From positions 1-64,000 of the forward strand of contig ATWQ01000001.1 in NCBI GenBank assembly GCA_000421325.1: a stretch of 64,000 nucleotides of DNA, given 5' to 3'. The stretch is from an alpha proteobacterium SCGC AAA536-K22 (GTDB lineage Bacteria > Pseudomonadota > Alphaproteobacteria > Puniceispirillales > Marisalimonadaceae). The notes under the pieces were generated by a model. That model was not told the origin of the DNA and did no database searches. It saw only the letters and a program-made list of their open reading frames with translations. Made by a program: the position numbers and the translations under genes. Below are positions 42,821 to 51,834 of the stretch, one piece after another. Numbering within the stretch: position 1 is the stretch's first letter; each line of letters starts with the position of its first letter.

Positions 42821-44838
42821 TCCTCAGAAGCTCTTCCTTTTAAAGCCATTATTCCCTTTGGCCTGAATTGAATGAACAATATTATAAAAATGATCATGTA
42901 GGTTTGAGCAGCAAGAGTATTTGACGGGTTAAACCATTCAATAAATTTTTGTAGCATACCAATCATAGTCGCTCCAGCAAGGGTGCCCCAAATGTTACCA
43001 ACCCCACCAACTACAACAGTCATAAAACTTTGTACTATATAATCTGTACCTAACTCAGATGTTACTTTAGAAAATAATCCTATAGCCACACCTGCAATTC
43101 CGGCAATCCCAGATCCAAATCCAAATGTTAACATATTTATTCTGTCAGGATTAATTCCCATGCTTGAGGCCATCATTGGGTTTTGTGTAACTGCTTTTGT
43201 TTCAAGTCCTAACCTTGTCTTATTCATCACTAGCAAAAGCAATACTAAGAAAATTAACCCTAAAATAAAAATAGCAATTCTTATTAAACTTATAGATAAA
43301 ACATCATTGACTACCAAAGCTCCATCCAACCATTCGGGAGAAGTTAGAGGTCTAGCCTGTGTGCCAAAAATATTTTTTGCAATTTGTTGCAAAGCTATAC
43401 TAATTCCAAAAGTGGCTAATAAGGTATCTAATGGATTTCTATATAAGTATCTAATAACCAATCTTTCCATAGCAACTCCTCCTAAAAAAGTTACTAAAAA
43501 TGCTAATGGAAAGGCTACAAGAAGCGAAATTGTGTGATTAGGTATGAATAACTGAACCACATAACCAGTATATGCACCAATCATTATGAATTCACCATGA
43601 GCCATGTTGATAACTCTCATTACTCCAAATGTGATAGCAAGACCGATAGCACCTAAAAAATATATAGAAGCTAAACTCAATCCGTCTAAAATGAGATCTA
43701 GATATTCATAAAAATTAACCTCATAATTTATGTCATTTAAAACTATTTTTGCGGTATTGATTACTTTTGGTGATTTTTCTTTATAGACTGCATAAAAAAA
43801 ATGACTCTTAATTACATCATCAATTTCCTTATTCGATTTTAGTGGAATAGCTTTCCCTAATTTTACTAAAAGATTATAAGCATTATTTCGTTCATCATTT
43901 GAATTTAATTGTTCTACAGGTATTCCCTCAATATGGGAGTTTGAGATATTTTTTTTTAAAATTTCATCTCTTTTTGACGGTGTAATATAATTTTTTAAAA
44001 AATTATTTTTAATAAGTAATTCTATTGCTTCTGATCTTGAAATTTCTGGTTTTTTATTAAAATAAAAAAATGGCTTATCACTCGAACCATCAGCATTTTT
44101 ATATGAATTATCAGGTATGATATTTCTAGCTAAATTTGGTAAATTAGGCATTTTATTAGAAACGTACAATTTTGTTTCAAGTAAAGATGCAATAGTCCCT
44201 CTTGCCTCTATAGACATGTTACCCTTAAGGGAGTTTAAAGATGATATTTTTTCGTTTTCATTTTGAGAATATTTAATAGTTCCAAAAACTAGTAATTCAG
44301 ACATTCTTTTTTTTAAATCTGGATTATTTTCTTTTTTAAGAGCGTTCTTTAAGGGTATTAAATACTTTGCATTGAATTTTCTTGTAAGTGTTTCCAAACT
44401 TTTAGATCTAACTTTTGGATCATCATTTAATAGTTGAAAACCTATAAGAGCATTAGATATTTTTGATCTAACACCACTATTTGGTTTAATTGCTTTTATT
44501 TCTTTCTTTTTAAAGAAACCTAGATTGGTTTTGTCTGAGAACTTTAATAGTTCGTAACCATTAGAGTTTTTTTGTTTTAAAATCGCTATAAGCTTCGATT
44601 TTTTGACATAATATAATTTTTTATTTTTCCACCTTTTGAGAAATTCTTCAAGATTAGTTGATTTGGTATTTAACAAATCTTCAATTACAGGCTCAATAGT
44701 TCTTGAAGAACTTTTTATAATAAGTTTGAAATTATTATTTAAAACTTTTTCGAGATTATTAGATTCTGATGCATGTAGAGGGTTAGAAAAAATTAAAACG
44801 AAAAAAATTTGGAAGATTAATTTTAAAAAAGTATTCAT
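42817..44838 (-). CDS. urtB: Urea ABC transporter permease UrtB with long periplasmic N-terminal extension
   Basis: The C-terminal 290 residues are a LivH-like permease (IYFLGAIGLAITFGVMRVINMAHGE, GGVAMERLVIRYLYR, ILVVVLLLVMN region, GVGNIWGTLAGA). The N-terminal about 380 residues comprise a signal peptide (LIFQIFFVLIFSNPLHA) and a soluble helical-repeat region (DDPKVRSKSLETLTRKF). Proteobacterial UrtB often has such an extension, but at 673 aa this one is longer than the roughly 520-550 aa I would expect. The extension is presumably periplasmic and may contact UrtA. Confidence 0.9.
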   Translation of the reverse strand: MNTFLKLIFQIFFVLIFSNPLHASESNNLEKVLNNNFKLIIKSSSRTIEPVIEDLLNTKSTNLEEFLKRWKNKKLYYVKKSKLIAILKQKNSNGYELLKFSDKTNLGFFKKKEIKAIKPNSGVRSKISNALIGFQLLNDDPKVRSKSLETLTRKFNAKYLIPLKNALKKENNPDLKKRMSELLVFGTIKYSQNENEKISSLNSLKGNMSIEARGTIASLLETKLYVSNKMPNLPNLARNIIPDNSYKNADGSSDKPFFYFNKKPEISRSEAIELLIKNNFLKNYITPSKRDEILKKNISNSHIEGIPVEQLNSNDERNNAYNLLVKLGKAIPLKSNKEIDDVIKSHFFYAVYKEKSPKVINTAKIVLNDINYEVNFYEYLDLILDGLSLASIYFLGAIGLAITFGVMRVINMAHGEFIMIGAYTGYVVQLFIPNHTISLLVAFPLAFLVTFLGGVAMERLVIRYLYRNPLDTLLATFGISIALQQIAKNIFGTQARPLTSPEWLDGALVVNDVLSISLIRIAIFILGLIFLVLLLLVMNKTRLGLETKAVTQNPMMASSMGINPDRINMLTFGFGSGIAGIAGVAIGLFSKVTSELGTDYIVQSFMTVVVGGVGNIWGTLAGATMIGMLQKFIEWFNPSNTLAAQTYMIIFIILFIQFRPKGIMALKGRASED

Positions 44839-44850
44839 TTTATTTCCACT

Positions 44851-44874
44851 GTAGAGCTTTAAGGAAAGCTCTAC
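44851..44874 (-). other. Intercistronic hairpin between urtA and urtB
   Basis: GTAGAGCTTT and AAAGCTCTAC form a perfect 10-bp stem with a 4-nt loop in the 58-bp gap. In the direction of transcription it is followed by agtggaaataaa, not by a U-run, so it is not an intrinsic terminator. It ends 12-13 bp before the urtB start. It probably stabilises or processes the urtA mRNA and thereby raises binding-protein output. Confidence 0.65.
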
Positions 44875-44896
44875 AGAATATTTTTTAAATTGTAGA

Positions 44897-46183
44897 TTAA
44901 TAATTAGATTTCATTTGGACGCATGTTTTAGTATCTTTATTATACATGCCGCAACCTAACGATTTCCAATCAGATACTAGAGGCTTTGATTCTGCTAAGA
45001 AATCGGTCCACGCATCACCAGGCACTTCTTTGGTTTGACTTATTATGTCAAATTGTCCATCAGCTTGTATTTCGCCAATAAGAACTGGCTTTGACAGGTG
45101 ATGATTAGGTAACATTTCAGCAATACCGCCAGTTAAGTTAGGTACTTTTATTCCATACATAGCTTTTCTAACAGCATCAACATCGGTAGTGCCAGCTTTT
45201 TCAACTGCCTTTACATACATTTTAAATCCAATTACATGTGCCTCCATTGGGTCATTAGTAACTCTTTTATCACCCATTGTTGATTTCCATTGTTTAATAA
45301 AATCAGTATTTAAGTCTGATTCTGCTGATTGAAAATAATTCCATGCGGCTAGATGCCCAACTAGGTTTTTTGTATCTAGACCAGACAATTCTTCTTCACC
45401 AACGGAAAATGCAACAACTGGAATATCATCAGCTTTAATGCCTGCTGCTGCTAGTTCTTTATAAAAACCAATATTTGCATCACCATTAATTGTTGAAATC
45501 ACACCTACTTTTTTACCATCCGCACCAAGGCTTACAACGTCTGCGACAATTTTAGACCAATCTGAGTGACCAAATGGTGTATAGTTTACAAAAATGTCAG
45601 ATTCTGGAATGCCTTTGTCTATGAGGTATTGTTTTAAAATTTTATTAGTAGTTCTTGGGTACACATAATCTGTTCCAAGTAGAGCAAACTTTTTAACACC
45701 TAATTCTTCTAAATAATAATCAGTTGCAGGTATTGCCTGTTGATTAGGAGCTGCTCCAGTGTAGAAAACATTTTTTGAACTCTCTTCACCTTCATATTGA
45801 ACAGGATAAAACAATAATCCGTTTAATTCTTCAAGAACAGGAAGAGCTGACTTCCTAGAAACTGAAGTCCAACATCCAAACATAACATCAACTTTTGATA
45901 CAGTTAAAAGTTCTCTTGCCTTTTCAGCAAATAAAGGCCAATTAGATGCCGGATCAACGACCACTGGTTCTAATTTTTTTCCTAAAAGACCACCTTTTTT
46001 ATTCTGTTCATCTATTAGCATTAACATTGTGTCTTTAAGAGTGGTTTCAGAAATGGCCATAGTTCCAGACAATGAATGTAAAATACCTATTTTGATTTTA
46101 CTGTGACCGTCGGCTAAAGCAGTATTTCCTATAAAAAGAACTAACGTAATAAATGTTAGTTTTTTAAAAAACGTAGATAACAT
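44897..46183 (-). CDS. urtA: Urea ABC transporter substrate-binding protein UrtA
   Basis: The 428-aa protein has a Sec signal peptide (FFKKLTFITLVLFIGNTALA) and the UrtA blocks KIGILHSLSGTMAISETTLKD, VVDPASNWPLFAEKARELL, FGCWTSVSRKSALPVLEE, LFYPVQYEGEESSKNVFYTGA and DYVYPRTTN. This is the family of amide/urea-specific LIV-like binding proteins. A ribosome binding site gaaagga lies about 7 nt before the ATG. It heads the operon urtABCDE-ureDABCEFG. Confidence 0.96.
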   Translation of the reverse strand: MLSTFFKKLTFITLVLFIGNTALADGHSKIKIGILHSLSGTMAISETTLKDTMLMLIDEQNKKGGLLGKKLEPVVVDPASNWPLFAEKARELLTVSKVDVMFGCWTSVSRKSALPVLEELNGLLFYPVQYEGEESSKNVFYTGAAPNQQAIPATDYYLEELGVKKFALLGTDYVYPRTTNKILKQYLIDKGIPESDIFVNYTPFGHSDWSKIVADVVSLGADGKKVGVISTINGDANIGFYKELAAAGIKADDIPVVAFSVGEEELSGLDTKNLVGHLAAWNYFQSAESDLNTDFIKQWKSTMGDKRVTNDPMEAHVIGFKMYVKAVEKAGTTDVDAVRKAMYGIKVPNLTGGIAEMLPNHHLSKPVLIGEIQADGQFDIISQTKEVPGDAWTDFLAESKPLVSDWKSLGCGMYNKDTKTCVQMKSNY

Positions 46184-46273
46184 AAAATTTCCTTTCGTTA
46201 AATAAACTTAAAAAAAAATGATATGCGTTATTGTTATGATTTTTTGGAATATTAAAAAATATAGATGATAAAT

Positions 46274-46311
46274 ATTATAAAAGGGTAAAAATTCATCAAT
46301 TAAATTGATGA
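46274..46311 (-). promoter_or_regulatory. Candidate urtA promoter with 19-bp palindrome
   Basis: TCATCAATT-A-AATTGATGA (46293-46311) is a perfect 9-1-9 palindrome. A TATAAT box on the minus strand lies at 46274-46279, so the palindrome covers the expected -35 position. Repressor or activator binding there would control the whole urea operon. It does not match the NtrC enhancer consensus. Confidence 0.5.
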
Positions 46312-46387
46312 TTTGAATTTATGATTAATTTATTTGCATTTAAGTATCGTTTTGATCTTAAAAATTTAGTTTTGGTCTATGGATTAA

Positions 46388-47401
46388 CTACAAGCAAGAA
46401 TAATGAACGGTACCTCTATCATCCATTTCACTCTTCGCCTGTCCAGTCACATCTAAATGGATTAAATGAGCTCTAGCTTCTCCAATAGCAAAATGCATTT
46501 GTTCGTCTCCAATTTTTCTATCAAAAATAATTTCAATTGAATCCATAATAGTTATGCTTCTATTTTTTAACTCATCTAAAATTAATTTAAGCCTATGATT
46601 GTGATGTTTAATTAAATCTTTTGCTCTCACAGAACCATCCTTAAAGGGCCAATCGTGACAAGGAAAAACTTTTGTATCTGAACCAATTACTTGAATTTGA
46701 TTTAAGTATTTAAAATAACCTCCTAGTCTATCATCAAGAGGATCAAAAAAATTATCAGAAATGTTCGGAGATATACGAGGTAATAAAAAATCTCCTGAGA
46801 GGTATAACTGTCTTTTTTTGTCCAATAATGAAATATGTTCTGGAGAATGACCTGAGTCAGTTCTTACTAACCAATTACCATCATTTGATTCAATTTCATG
46901 TCCAGACTTGATAATCTCAAATTCTGGAAGTTCATAAACTCTATTTTTATAAAGTCTTGTGGCTGGTCCCTTTGCGATAATATCTTCTTCACTCATACCA
47001 GCCCTAACAAAAACATTTCTGAAGATATCAGCATATTTATCATCTGGCATTGAGCGAAATGTTTTTGCAGTAAAAAGTTCTTTTTTACTAGTGTAACATT
47101 TTATGTTTAATTTATTTTGAAGCCACCCAGCCATTCCTATGTGATCAGGGTGATAATGAGTTATTAATAATCCAGCAAATTTTTTTGATTTGAGTGGTCC
47201 ATTAATCAATGCCTCCCAATGTTCTTCTGAGTGATCTGATTTTAAACCTGCGTCTAAAATTAAAATACCTTTTGGGGTGTCCATAAGAAATAAATTTACA
47301 TGGTTCAATCTAAAAGGAAGCTCGAAATGTGCCCAATATAAATCAGAAGCTATCTGAGTTAATTCACCAAATTTAGGCTTGCTAATTTCTAGTTTTGTCA
47401 T
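46388..47401 (-). CDS. MBL-fold metallo-hydrolase
   Basis: The 337-aa protein has the metallo-beta-lactamase zinc motif LLITHYHPDHIGMAGW, GHSPEHISLLD and YLSGDFLLPRISPN, with the last His in FPCHDWPF. The C terminus (GEARAHLIHLDVTGQAKSE) is a winged-helix-like extension common in LACTB2-type hydrolases. It probably hydrolyses a thioester or lactone. It is divergent from the CoA transferase gene, which fits a CoA-thioester role. Confidence 0.83.
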   Translation of the reverse strand: MTKLEISKPKFGELTQIASDLYWAHFELPFRLNHVNLFLMDTPKGILILDAGLKSDHSEEHWEALINGPLKSKKFAGLLITHYHPDHIGMAGWLQNKLNIKCYTSKKELFTAKTFRSMPDDKYADIFRNVFVRAGMSEEDIIAKGPATRLYKNRVYELPEFEIIKSGHEIESNDGNWLVRTDSGHSPEHISLLDKKRQLYLSGDFLLPRISPNISDNFFDPLDDRLGGYFKYLNQIQVIGSDTKVFPCHDWPFKDGSVRAKDLIKHHNHRLKLILDELKNRSITIMDSIEIIFDRKIGDEQMHFAIGEARAHLIHLDVTGQAKSEMDDRGTVHYSCL

Positions 47402-47573
47402 TTAAATCTCATGAATAAGTTTATTTGTAATTAATATTTAAGATGTTAAGAATATACATTAAAAATAATTATGTTCTAGTAAATCTAAAATTAAATTAAA
47501 ACAATGCATATTTCAGTTATTTTGTATATGTTTCAAATCAAAAATTTAACACTGTAAGAAAAGATAACATAAC

Positions 47574-48791
47574 ATGAACAATTCACTTAAAGGCATTAGA
47601 GTACTAGATTTAACCAGGGTATTAGCTGGTCCATATTGTACCCAAATGTTAGGAGATTTAGGAGCAGATATAATTAAAGTTGAAAGACCTGGTGGTGGTG
47701 ACGATACTAGAGGATTTGCTCCACCTTTTGTAAAAGATGATGGTGGTGAGGAAACTGATCTTAGCGCATATTTTTGTGGTGCCAATAGAAATAAAAGATC
47801 AATTACAATCAACCTTAGTACAAAAGAAGGTCAGGGGTTAGTTAAAAAATTATTAGCAGAATGTGATATTCTAGTTGAAAACTTTAAAACAGGTACCTTG
47901 GAAAAATACGGTCTTGGATATAATGATTTAAAATCAGATTTTCCAAAATTAATCTATTGTTCTATTACAGGTTTTGGACAAACTGGGCCATACGCATCCA
48001 GACCTGGATATGATGGATTAATTCAAGCAATGGGTGGTGTGATGGCCTTAACTGGAGAGCCTGAAGGTGAGCCTATGAAAGTTGGAGTTCCCATTGGTGA
48101 TCTAATGGCAGGTATGTTTGCTTCCGTTGGGATATTAGCAGCAGTTAGACATCAAATTAATACTGGTGAAGGTCAGTTTATAGACATTGGAATGTTAGAC
48201 ACACATGTTGCATGGCTAGCAAATCAGGGTATGAATTATTTATCTACTGATAAAAACCCTGATAGATTGGGTAATCAACATCCAAATATTGTTCCTTATC
48301 AAGTTATGCCAACATCGGATGGTTATATTGTTCTATCAATTGGCAATGATCCTACATTTGAAAGATTTTGTAAGTTGTCTGGAGAAGAAAAATTAATAAA
48401 TGATCCTAAGTTCAAGACAAATGCAGATCGTGTATCTAACAGAGAATTTGTGACAAACACTCTTAACGAAATTACGAAGAGAAATACTTCAGAATGGTGG
48501 CTTACTGAGTTAGAAAAACAAAAAATAGGATGCGGTCCAATAAATACTTTGAATGAAGTTTTTTCAGATCCACATGTGAAGGCTAGAGAAATGATTATTG
48601 AAATGGAGCATGCTAAAACAGGAAAAGCTCCACTGAAGTTAATAGCTAATCCAATAAAAATGCATGAGACACCTCCAAGCTATAGATTGTCGCCGCCGTT
48701 ATTAGGAGAACATACCGAAGAAATTTTATCCGAAAAAATTGGTTTGTCTTTAGATGAAATTAAAAATTTAAAGGATCAAGGCATAATATAA
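47574..48791 (+). CDS. CaiB/BaiF family CoA transferase
   Basis: The 405-aa class III CoA transferase begins GIRVLDLTRVLAGPYCTQMLGDLGADIIKVERPGGGD in family-typical fashion; also RNKRSITINLSTKEG, YCSITGFGQTGPYASRPGYD (region preceding the catalytic Asp) and GNQHPNIVPYQVM. It moves CoA between carboxylic acids. The MFS gene follows 28 bp downstream, suggesting uptake and activation of the same acid. The acid itself is unknown. Confidence 0.9.
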   Translation: MNNSLKGIRVLDLTRVLAGPYCTQMLGDLGADIIKVERPGGGDDTRGFAPPFVKDDGGEETDLSAYFCGANRNKRSITINLSTKEGQGLVKKLLAECDILVENFKTGTLEKYGLGYNDLKSDFPKLIYCSITGFGQTGPYASRPGYDGLIQAMGGVMALTGEPEGEPMKVGVPIGDLMAGMFASVGILAAVRHQINTGEGQFIDIGMLDTHVAWLANQGMNYLSTDKNPDRLGNQHPNIVPYQVMPTSDGYIVLSIGNDPTFERFCKLSGEEKLINDPKFKTNADRVSNREFVTNTLNEITKRNTSEWWLTELEKQKIGCGPINTLNEVFSDPHVKAREMIIEMEHAKTGKAPLKLIANPIKMHETPPSYRLSPPLLGEHTEEILSEKIGLSLDEIKNLKDQGII

Positions 48792-48819
48792 TCTAACTAA
48801 ATTTAATTAAAAATAATTT

Positions 48820-50061
48820 TTGGTGGCTATCATAAACGCGAGTAATACTATTCCAAACATTGAGCATGATAGTTTTAATTCTTGGATTAGGCTCATTCTT
48901 TTATTTACAATTGGAGTTATAGGTACAGTTGGGATGTGGTCAGTTGTGGTTGTGATGCCTGCAATTGAAAAAGAATTTAATATAGATAGGGGGCAGGCAA
49001 GTTTACTTTATGCAACTACAATGGTTGGATTTGGACTTGGTAACTTTTTAATTGGAAAAATTATTGATAAATTTGGATTAAAGTTACCCATTATTTTTGC
49101 AATAATCATGCTTGTTTCTTCTTATTTAATAGCAATGATTTCAACTGAATTTTGGCATTTGTTGATTTTGCAAATTTTCATGGGAACGGCTGCTGCTACT
49201 TTTTTTGGCCCCTCTATGGCAGATATAGGAAATTTTTTTGAAAAAAGAAGGGGGTTAGCTGTTGCCATTATTGCTAGTGCAAATTACGTGGCTGGAGCTT
49301 TTTGGCCTTTAGTAATAAGTTATTTTCTTGAGTTTACTACATGGAAACAAGTATATTTGTATATAGGAATAATCTGCATAGTTGTTATGTTTCCAATTGC
49401 TTTATATTTAAAAAACAATGTTGCAAATAACGAATCCAATAATAAATTCGGTTCAGAGACAAACACTTTGAACAATTTATCTCCAAATACATTACAAATC
49501 TTATTAATTTTGGCAGGAATTGGTTGTTGTTTAGCGATGGCAATGCCTCAAGTGCATATTGTCGCCTTATGTGTAGAAAGAGGTTTTGGATTAAGCTTTG
49601 GTGCAGAAATTTTAGCTGTTATGCTTTTTTCTGGAATGATAAGCAGAGTTGGGTTTGGATACTTGTCTGACAAGATTGGTCCTGTTTACACTTTATTTAT
49701 TGGATCATTATTGCAAATGCTTTCACTTGTATTTTTCTTGCCTTTTGATAGTCAATTATCACTTTATATTGTCTCGTTAATGTTTGGACTATCCCAAGGT
49801 GGTATTGTACCTGCATATGCTATGATAATAAGAAAATATCTTCCAATTGAACAAGTTGGGGAAAGAGTTGGTTTAGTAATTATGGCAACTATTGTTGGTA
49901 TGGGGTTGGGTGGATGGATGTCTGGTGAAATTTTTGATATCACTCAATCTTACAAATTAGCTTTTGTAAATGGAATATTTTGGAATTTCACAAATCTTTT
50001 GATAGTAACGTTCATTATGTGGCAGATTTACTTTAAAAAAGATAAACTAGTTTTAGGTTGA
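48820..50061 (+). CDS. MFS transporter (monocarboxylate/oxalate-type)
   Basis: The 413-aa protein has about 12 membrane helices, GFGLGNFLIGKIIDKFGLK as motif A, and GFGYLSDKIGPVYTL in the second half. RGLAVAIIASANYVAGAFWP in helix 4-5 fits the monocarboxylate/OFA-like branches. The start is TTG or the adjacent GTG; a clear ribosome binding site is not visible. Located between the CoA transferase and a Gate-domain membrane protein; likely imports a carboxylate (inference). Confidence 0.82.
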   Translation: MVAIINASNTIPNIEHDSFNSWIRLILLFTIGVIGTVGMWSVVVVMPAIEKEFNIDRGQASLLYATTMVGFGLGNFLIGKIIDKFGLKLPIIFAIIMLVSSYLIAMISTEFWHLLILQIFMGTAAATFFGPSMADIGNFFEKRRGLAVAIIASANYVAGAFWPLVISYFLEFTTWKQVYLYIGIICIVVMFPIALYLKNNVANNESNNKFGSETNTLNNLSPNTLQILLILAGIGCCLAMAMPQVHIVALCVERGFGLSFGAEILAVMLFSGMISRVGFGYLSDKIGPVYTLFIGSLLQMLSLVFFLPFDSQLSLYIVSLMFGLSQGGIVPAYAMIIRKYLPIEQVGERVGLVIMATIVGMGLGGWMSGEIFDITQSYKLAFVNGIFWNFTNLLIVTFIMWQIYFKKDKLVLG

Positions 50062-50074
50062 TTAGGAATTACAG

Positions 50075-51046
50075 ATGAACAAGGTTAAAGAGTTAACAAG
50101 ATCATCACTTGAGATCACATATGAACTATTCATAATAATGATACCTACATTAATAGTAGTAAAAATTCTTGATGAGCTAGGTTTTGTTGAAATATTAAAT
50201 AAGTTCTGTGCTCCTTTAATGTTTTTGTTAGGATTACCAGAGGCTATATCATTAGTTTTTACCACTTCATTGCTCACAAGCCCATATGCAGGTTTAATAG
50301 TTTTTTCAGGTCTACCAGCGGACATGCCATTTACTGCTGCTCAGGCAAGTGTATTAGGACTTCTAATTTTATTCACACATTCATTGCCTATTGAAGTTAT
50401 TATTTGTAGAAAAGCGGGAGTAAGAGCCCGTGCTATGATATTTATAAGATTAGGCCTTGGTATTTTATCATGCTATTTTTTAAATCTTTTTTTTCAACTT
50501 ACTGGTTATATGAATTATCCAGCAACAATTTTATTACCAAGTTTAGAAAGTGCACCTGATTTGTTTAGTTGGGGTTTATCTCAACTAAAAGGGCTGGGAA
50601 TGATCTTTATTATTATTATAGCACTAGTAATAATTTTAGATTTTTTAAAATACATAGGCGTTGAAAGATTAATAGAAAAAGCTTTAAAACCCTTTTTAAA
50701 CTTTCTTGGAGTTGGTGAAAAAGCTTCTACAATTGCAATAGTAGGTGTAACCCTTGGGATTGGCTTTGGTGCAGGACTTTTAATTAAAGAAGTTAAAACT
50801 GGAAAACTTCACTACAAAGATGTTTTTGGAGTTTTAGTATTAGTAGGAATGCTTCATAGCATAATTGAAGATACTGCAGTCATTTCACTTATAGGTTCAA
50901 ATATTATAATATCACTTTTTTTAAGAGCGGTTTTAACATTATGTATCGTTTATATTTTTATGAGATTAGGGACTAAATTAACTCAAGAATTTTGGCAGAA
51001 ACATCTTACTAATTATAATATACCAGAATACAAACCTAATTCTTAA
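50075..51046 (+). CDS. Nucleoside-recognition (Gate) domain membrane protein
   Basis: The 323-aa integral membrane protein has two copies of the Gate domain: IMIPTLIVVKILDELGFVEIL and IALVIILDFLKYIGVERLIEKAL, each followed by PLMFLLGLP or PFLNFLGVG. It also has HSLPIEVIICRKAGVRA. Such proteins resemble spore-maturation SpmA/B and FeoB core helices; substrates are unknown. It starts 13 bp after the MFS stop and overlaps the convergent SDR gene by 4 bp. Confidence 0.75.
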   Translation: MNKVKELTRSSLEITYELFIIMIPTLIVVKILDELGFVEILNKFCAPLMFLLGLPEAISLVFTTSLLTSPYAGLIVFSGLPADMPFTAAQASVLGLLILFTHSLPIEVIICRKAGVRARAMIFIRLGLGILSCYFLNLFFQLTGYMNYPATILLPSLESAPDLFSWGLSQLKGLGMIFIIIIALVIILDFLKYIGVERLIEKALKPFLNFLGVGEKASTIAIVGVTLGIGFGAGLLIKEVKTGKLHYKDVFGVLVLVGMLHSIIEDTAVISLIGSNIIISLFLRAVLTLCIVYIFMRLGTKLTQEFWQKHLTNYNIPEYKPNS

Positions 51047-51741
51047 TAGGGAATAATTTTATTATTCCAATCATATATTTTACCATTATCTTGCAAAGTC
51101 ATTGCGTCAATAACACTTACCAACTTTTCTGCAGAATATTCGGGAGTAAAATATTCTTTATCTTTTTTTTGAAAAGGTTTCGATAATTTTGAATCTACTG
51201 TACCTGGATGAAGTCCAAAGATGATACTATCTGGATTTGATCTTTTTTGTTCAATTGATAGTCCTTTTAAAACCATATTTAATGCAGATTTAGATGCTCT
51301 ATATGAATACCAACCACCTAGTTCGTTGTCTTCTATACTTCCAACTCTAGCAGAAATTGAAGCAAATTTTGTTATTCTATCCCTATGAAGGTAAGGTAAA
51401 AAATATTTGGCAATTAATGCCGTTGGAATAGTATTAGCTACAAACATATCAATAAATTTATCTGAAGAAAGATCTCGTATTGATTTTTCTGGTTGTTCAA
51501 GAGCGCCAATCGCTACAACAATAATATCCAACTTACATTTAAGTGATTGAGCGGTCTCAGCTAAGCTGTCCTCATTTAAATAATCAACTTGTTTTGAAAT
51601 TATAGATTGATGATTTAATTGATCGCCATTCCTAGAAAGGGCAAATATTTTATTTATCTTTTTATTTTTTGAAAACTCAATACATAAAGCTTTTCCAATT
51701 GCACCAGAACTTCCAAAAACAGCAATATTGATTGGTTCCAT
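51043..51741 (-). CDS. SDR-family oxidoreductase (C-factor-like)
   Basis: The 232-aa protein has an N-terminal AVFGSSGAIGKALC cofactor motif, VVAIGAL in place of NAG, SISARVGSI, and the catalytic SYRASKSALNMV. It lacks the standard TGxxxGxG spacing but has the same fold, like CsgA/C-factor-type SDRs. Single minus-strand gene between plus-strand genes; substrate unknown. Confidence 0.8.
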   Translation of the reverse strand: MEPINIAVFGSSGAIGKALCIEFSKNKKINKIFALSRNGDQLNHQSIISKQVDYLNEDSLAETAQSLKCKLDIIVVAIGALEQPEKSIRDLSSDKFIDMFVANTIPTALIAKYFLPYLHRDRITKFASISARVGSIEDNELGGWYSYRASKSALNMVLKGLSIEQKRSNPDSIIFGLHPGTVDSKLSKPFQKKDKEYFTPEYSAEKLVSVIDAMTLQDNGKIYDWNNKIIPY

Positions 51742-51792
51742 TTTTAATTTCTTTTATTTTAAATTGATTGAAACATATATTTTATATTAATG

Positions 51793-51804
51793 GTAATATA
51801 TTAC
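51793..51804. promoter_or_regulatory. 12-bp palindrome GTAATATATTAC
   Basis: A perfect 12-bp palindrome sits in the 93-bp divergent spacer between an SDR and an alpha/beta hydrolase gene. AT-rich background makes chance occurrence possible. Confidence 0.25.
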
Positions 51805-51834
51805 AATCTTATAGATTAATTTAAAGAGAGGGTT

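Noticed and set aside
43160-43537. 125-aa plus-strand ORF inside urtB
   Set aside because: It is antisense to the conserved UrtB permease core, has no ribosome binding site and no family resemblance; a shadow frame.
44851-44874. Intrinsic terminator between urtA and urtB
   Set aside because: There is no U-run in the direction of transcription, so it is listed as a processing or stability hairpin.
46321-46473. 50-aa plus-strand ORF between urtA and the MBL gene
   Set aside because: More than half is antisense to the MBL C terminus and it lacks a ribosome binding site and family features.
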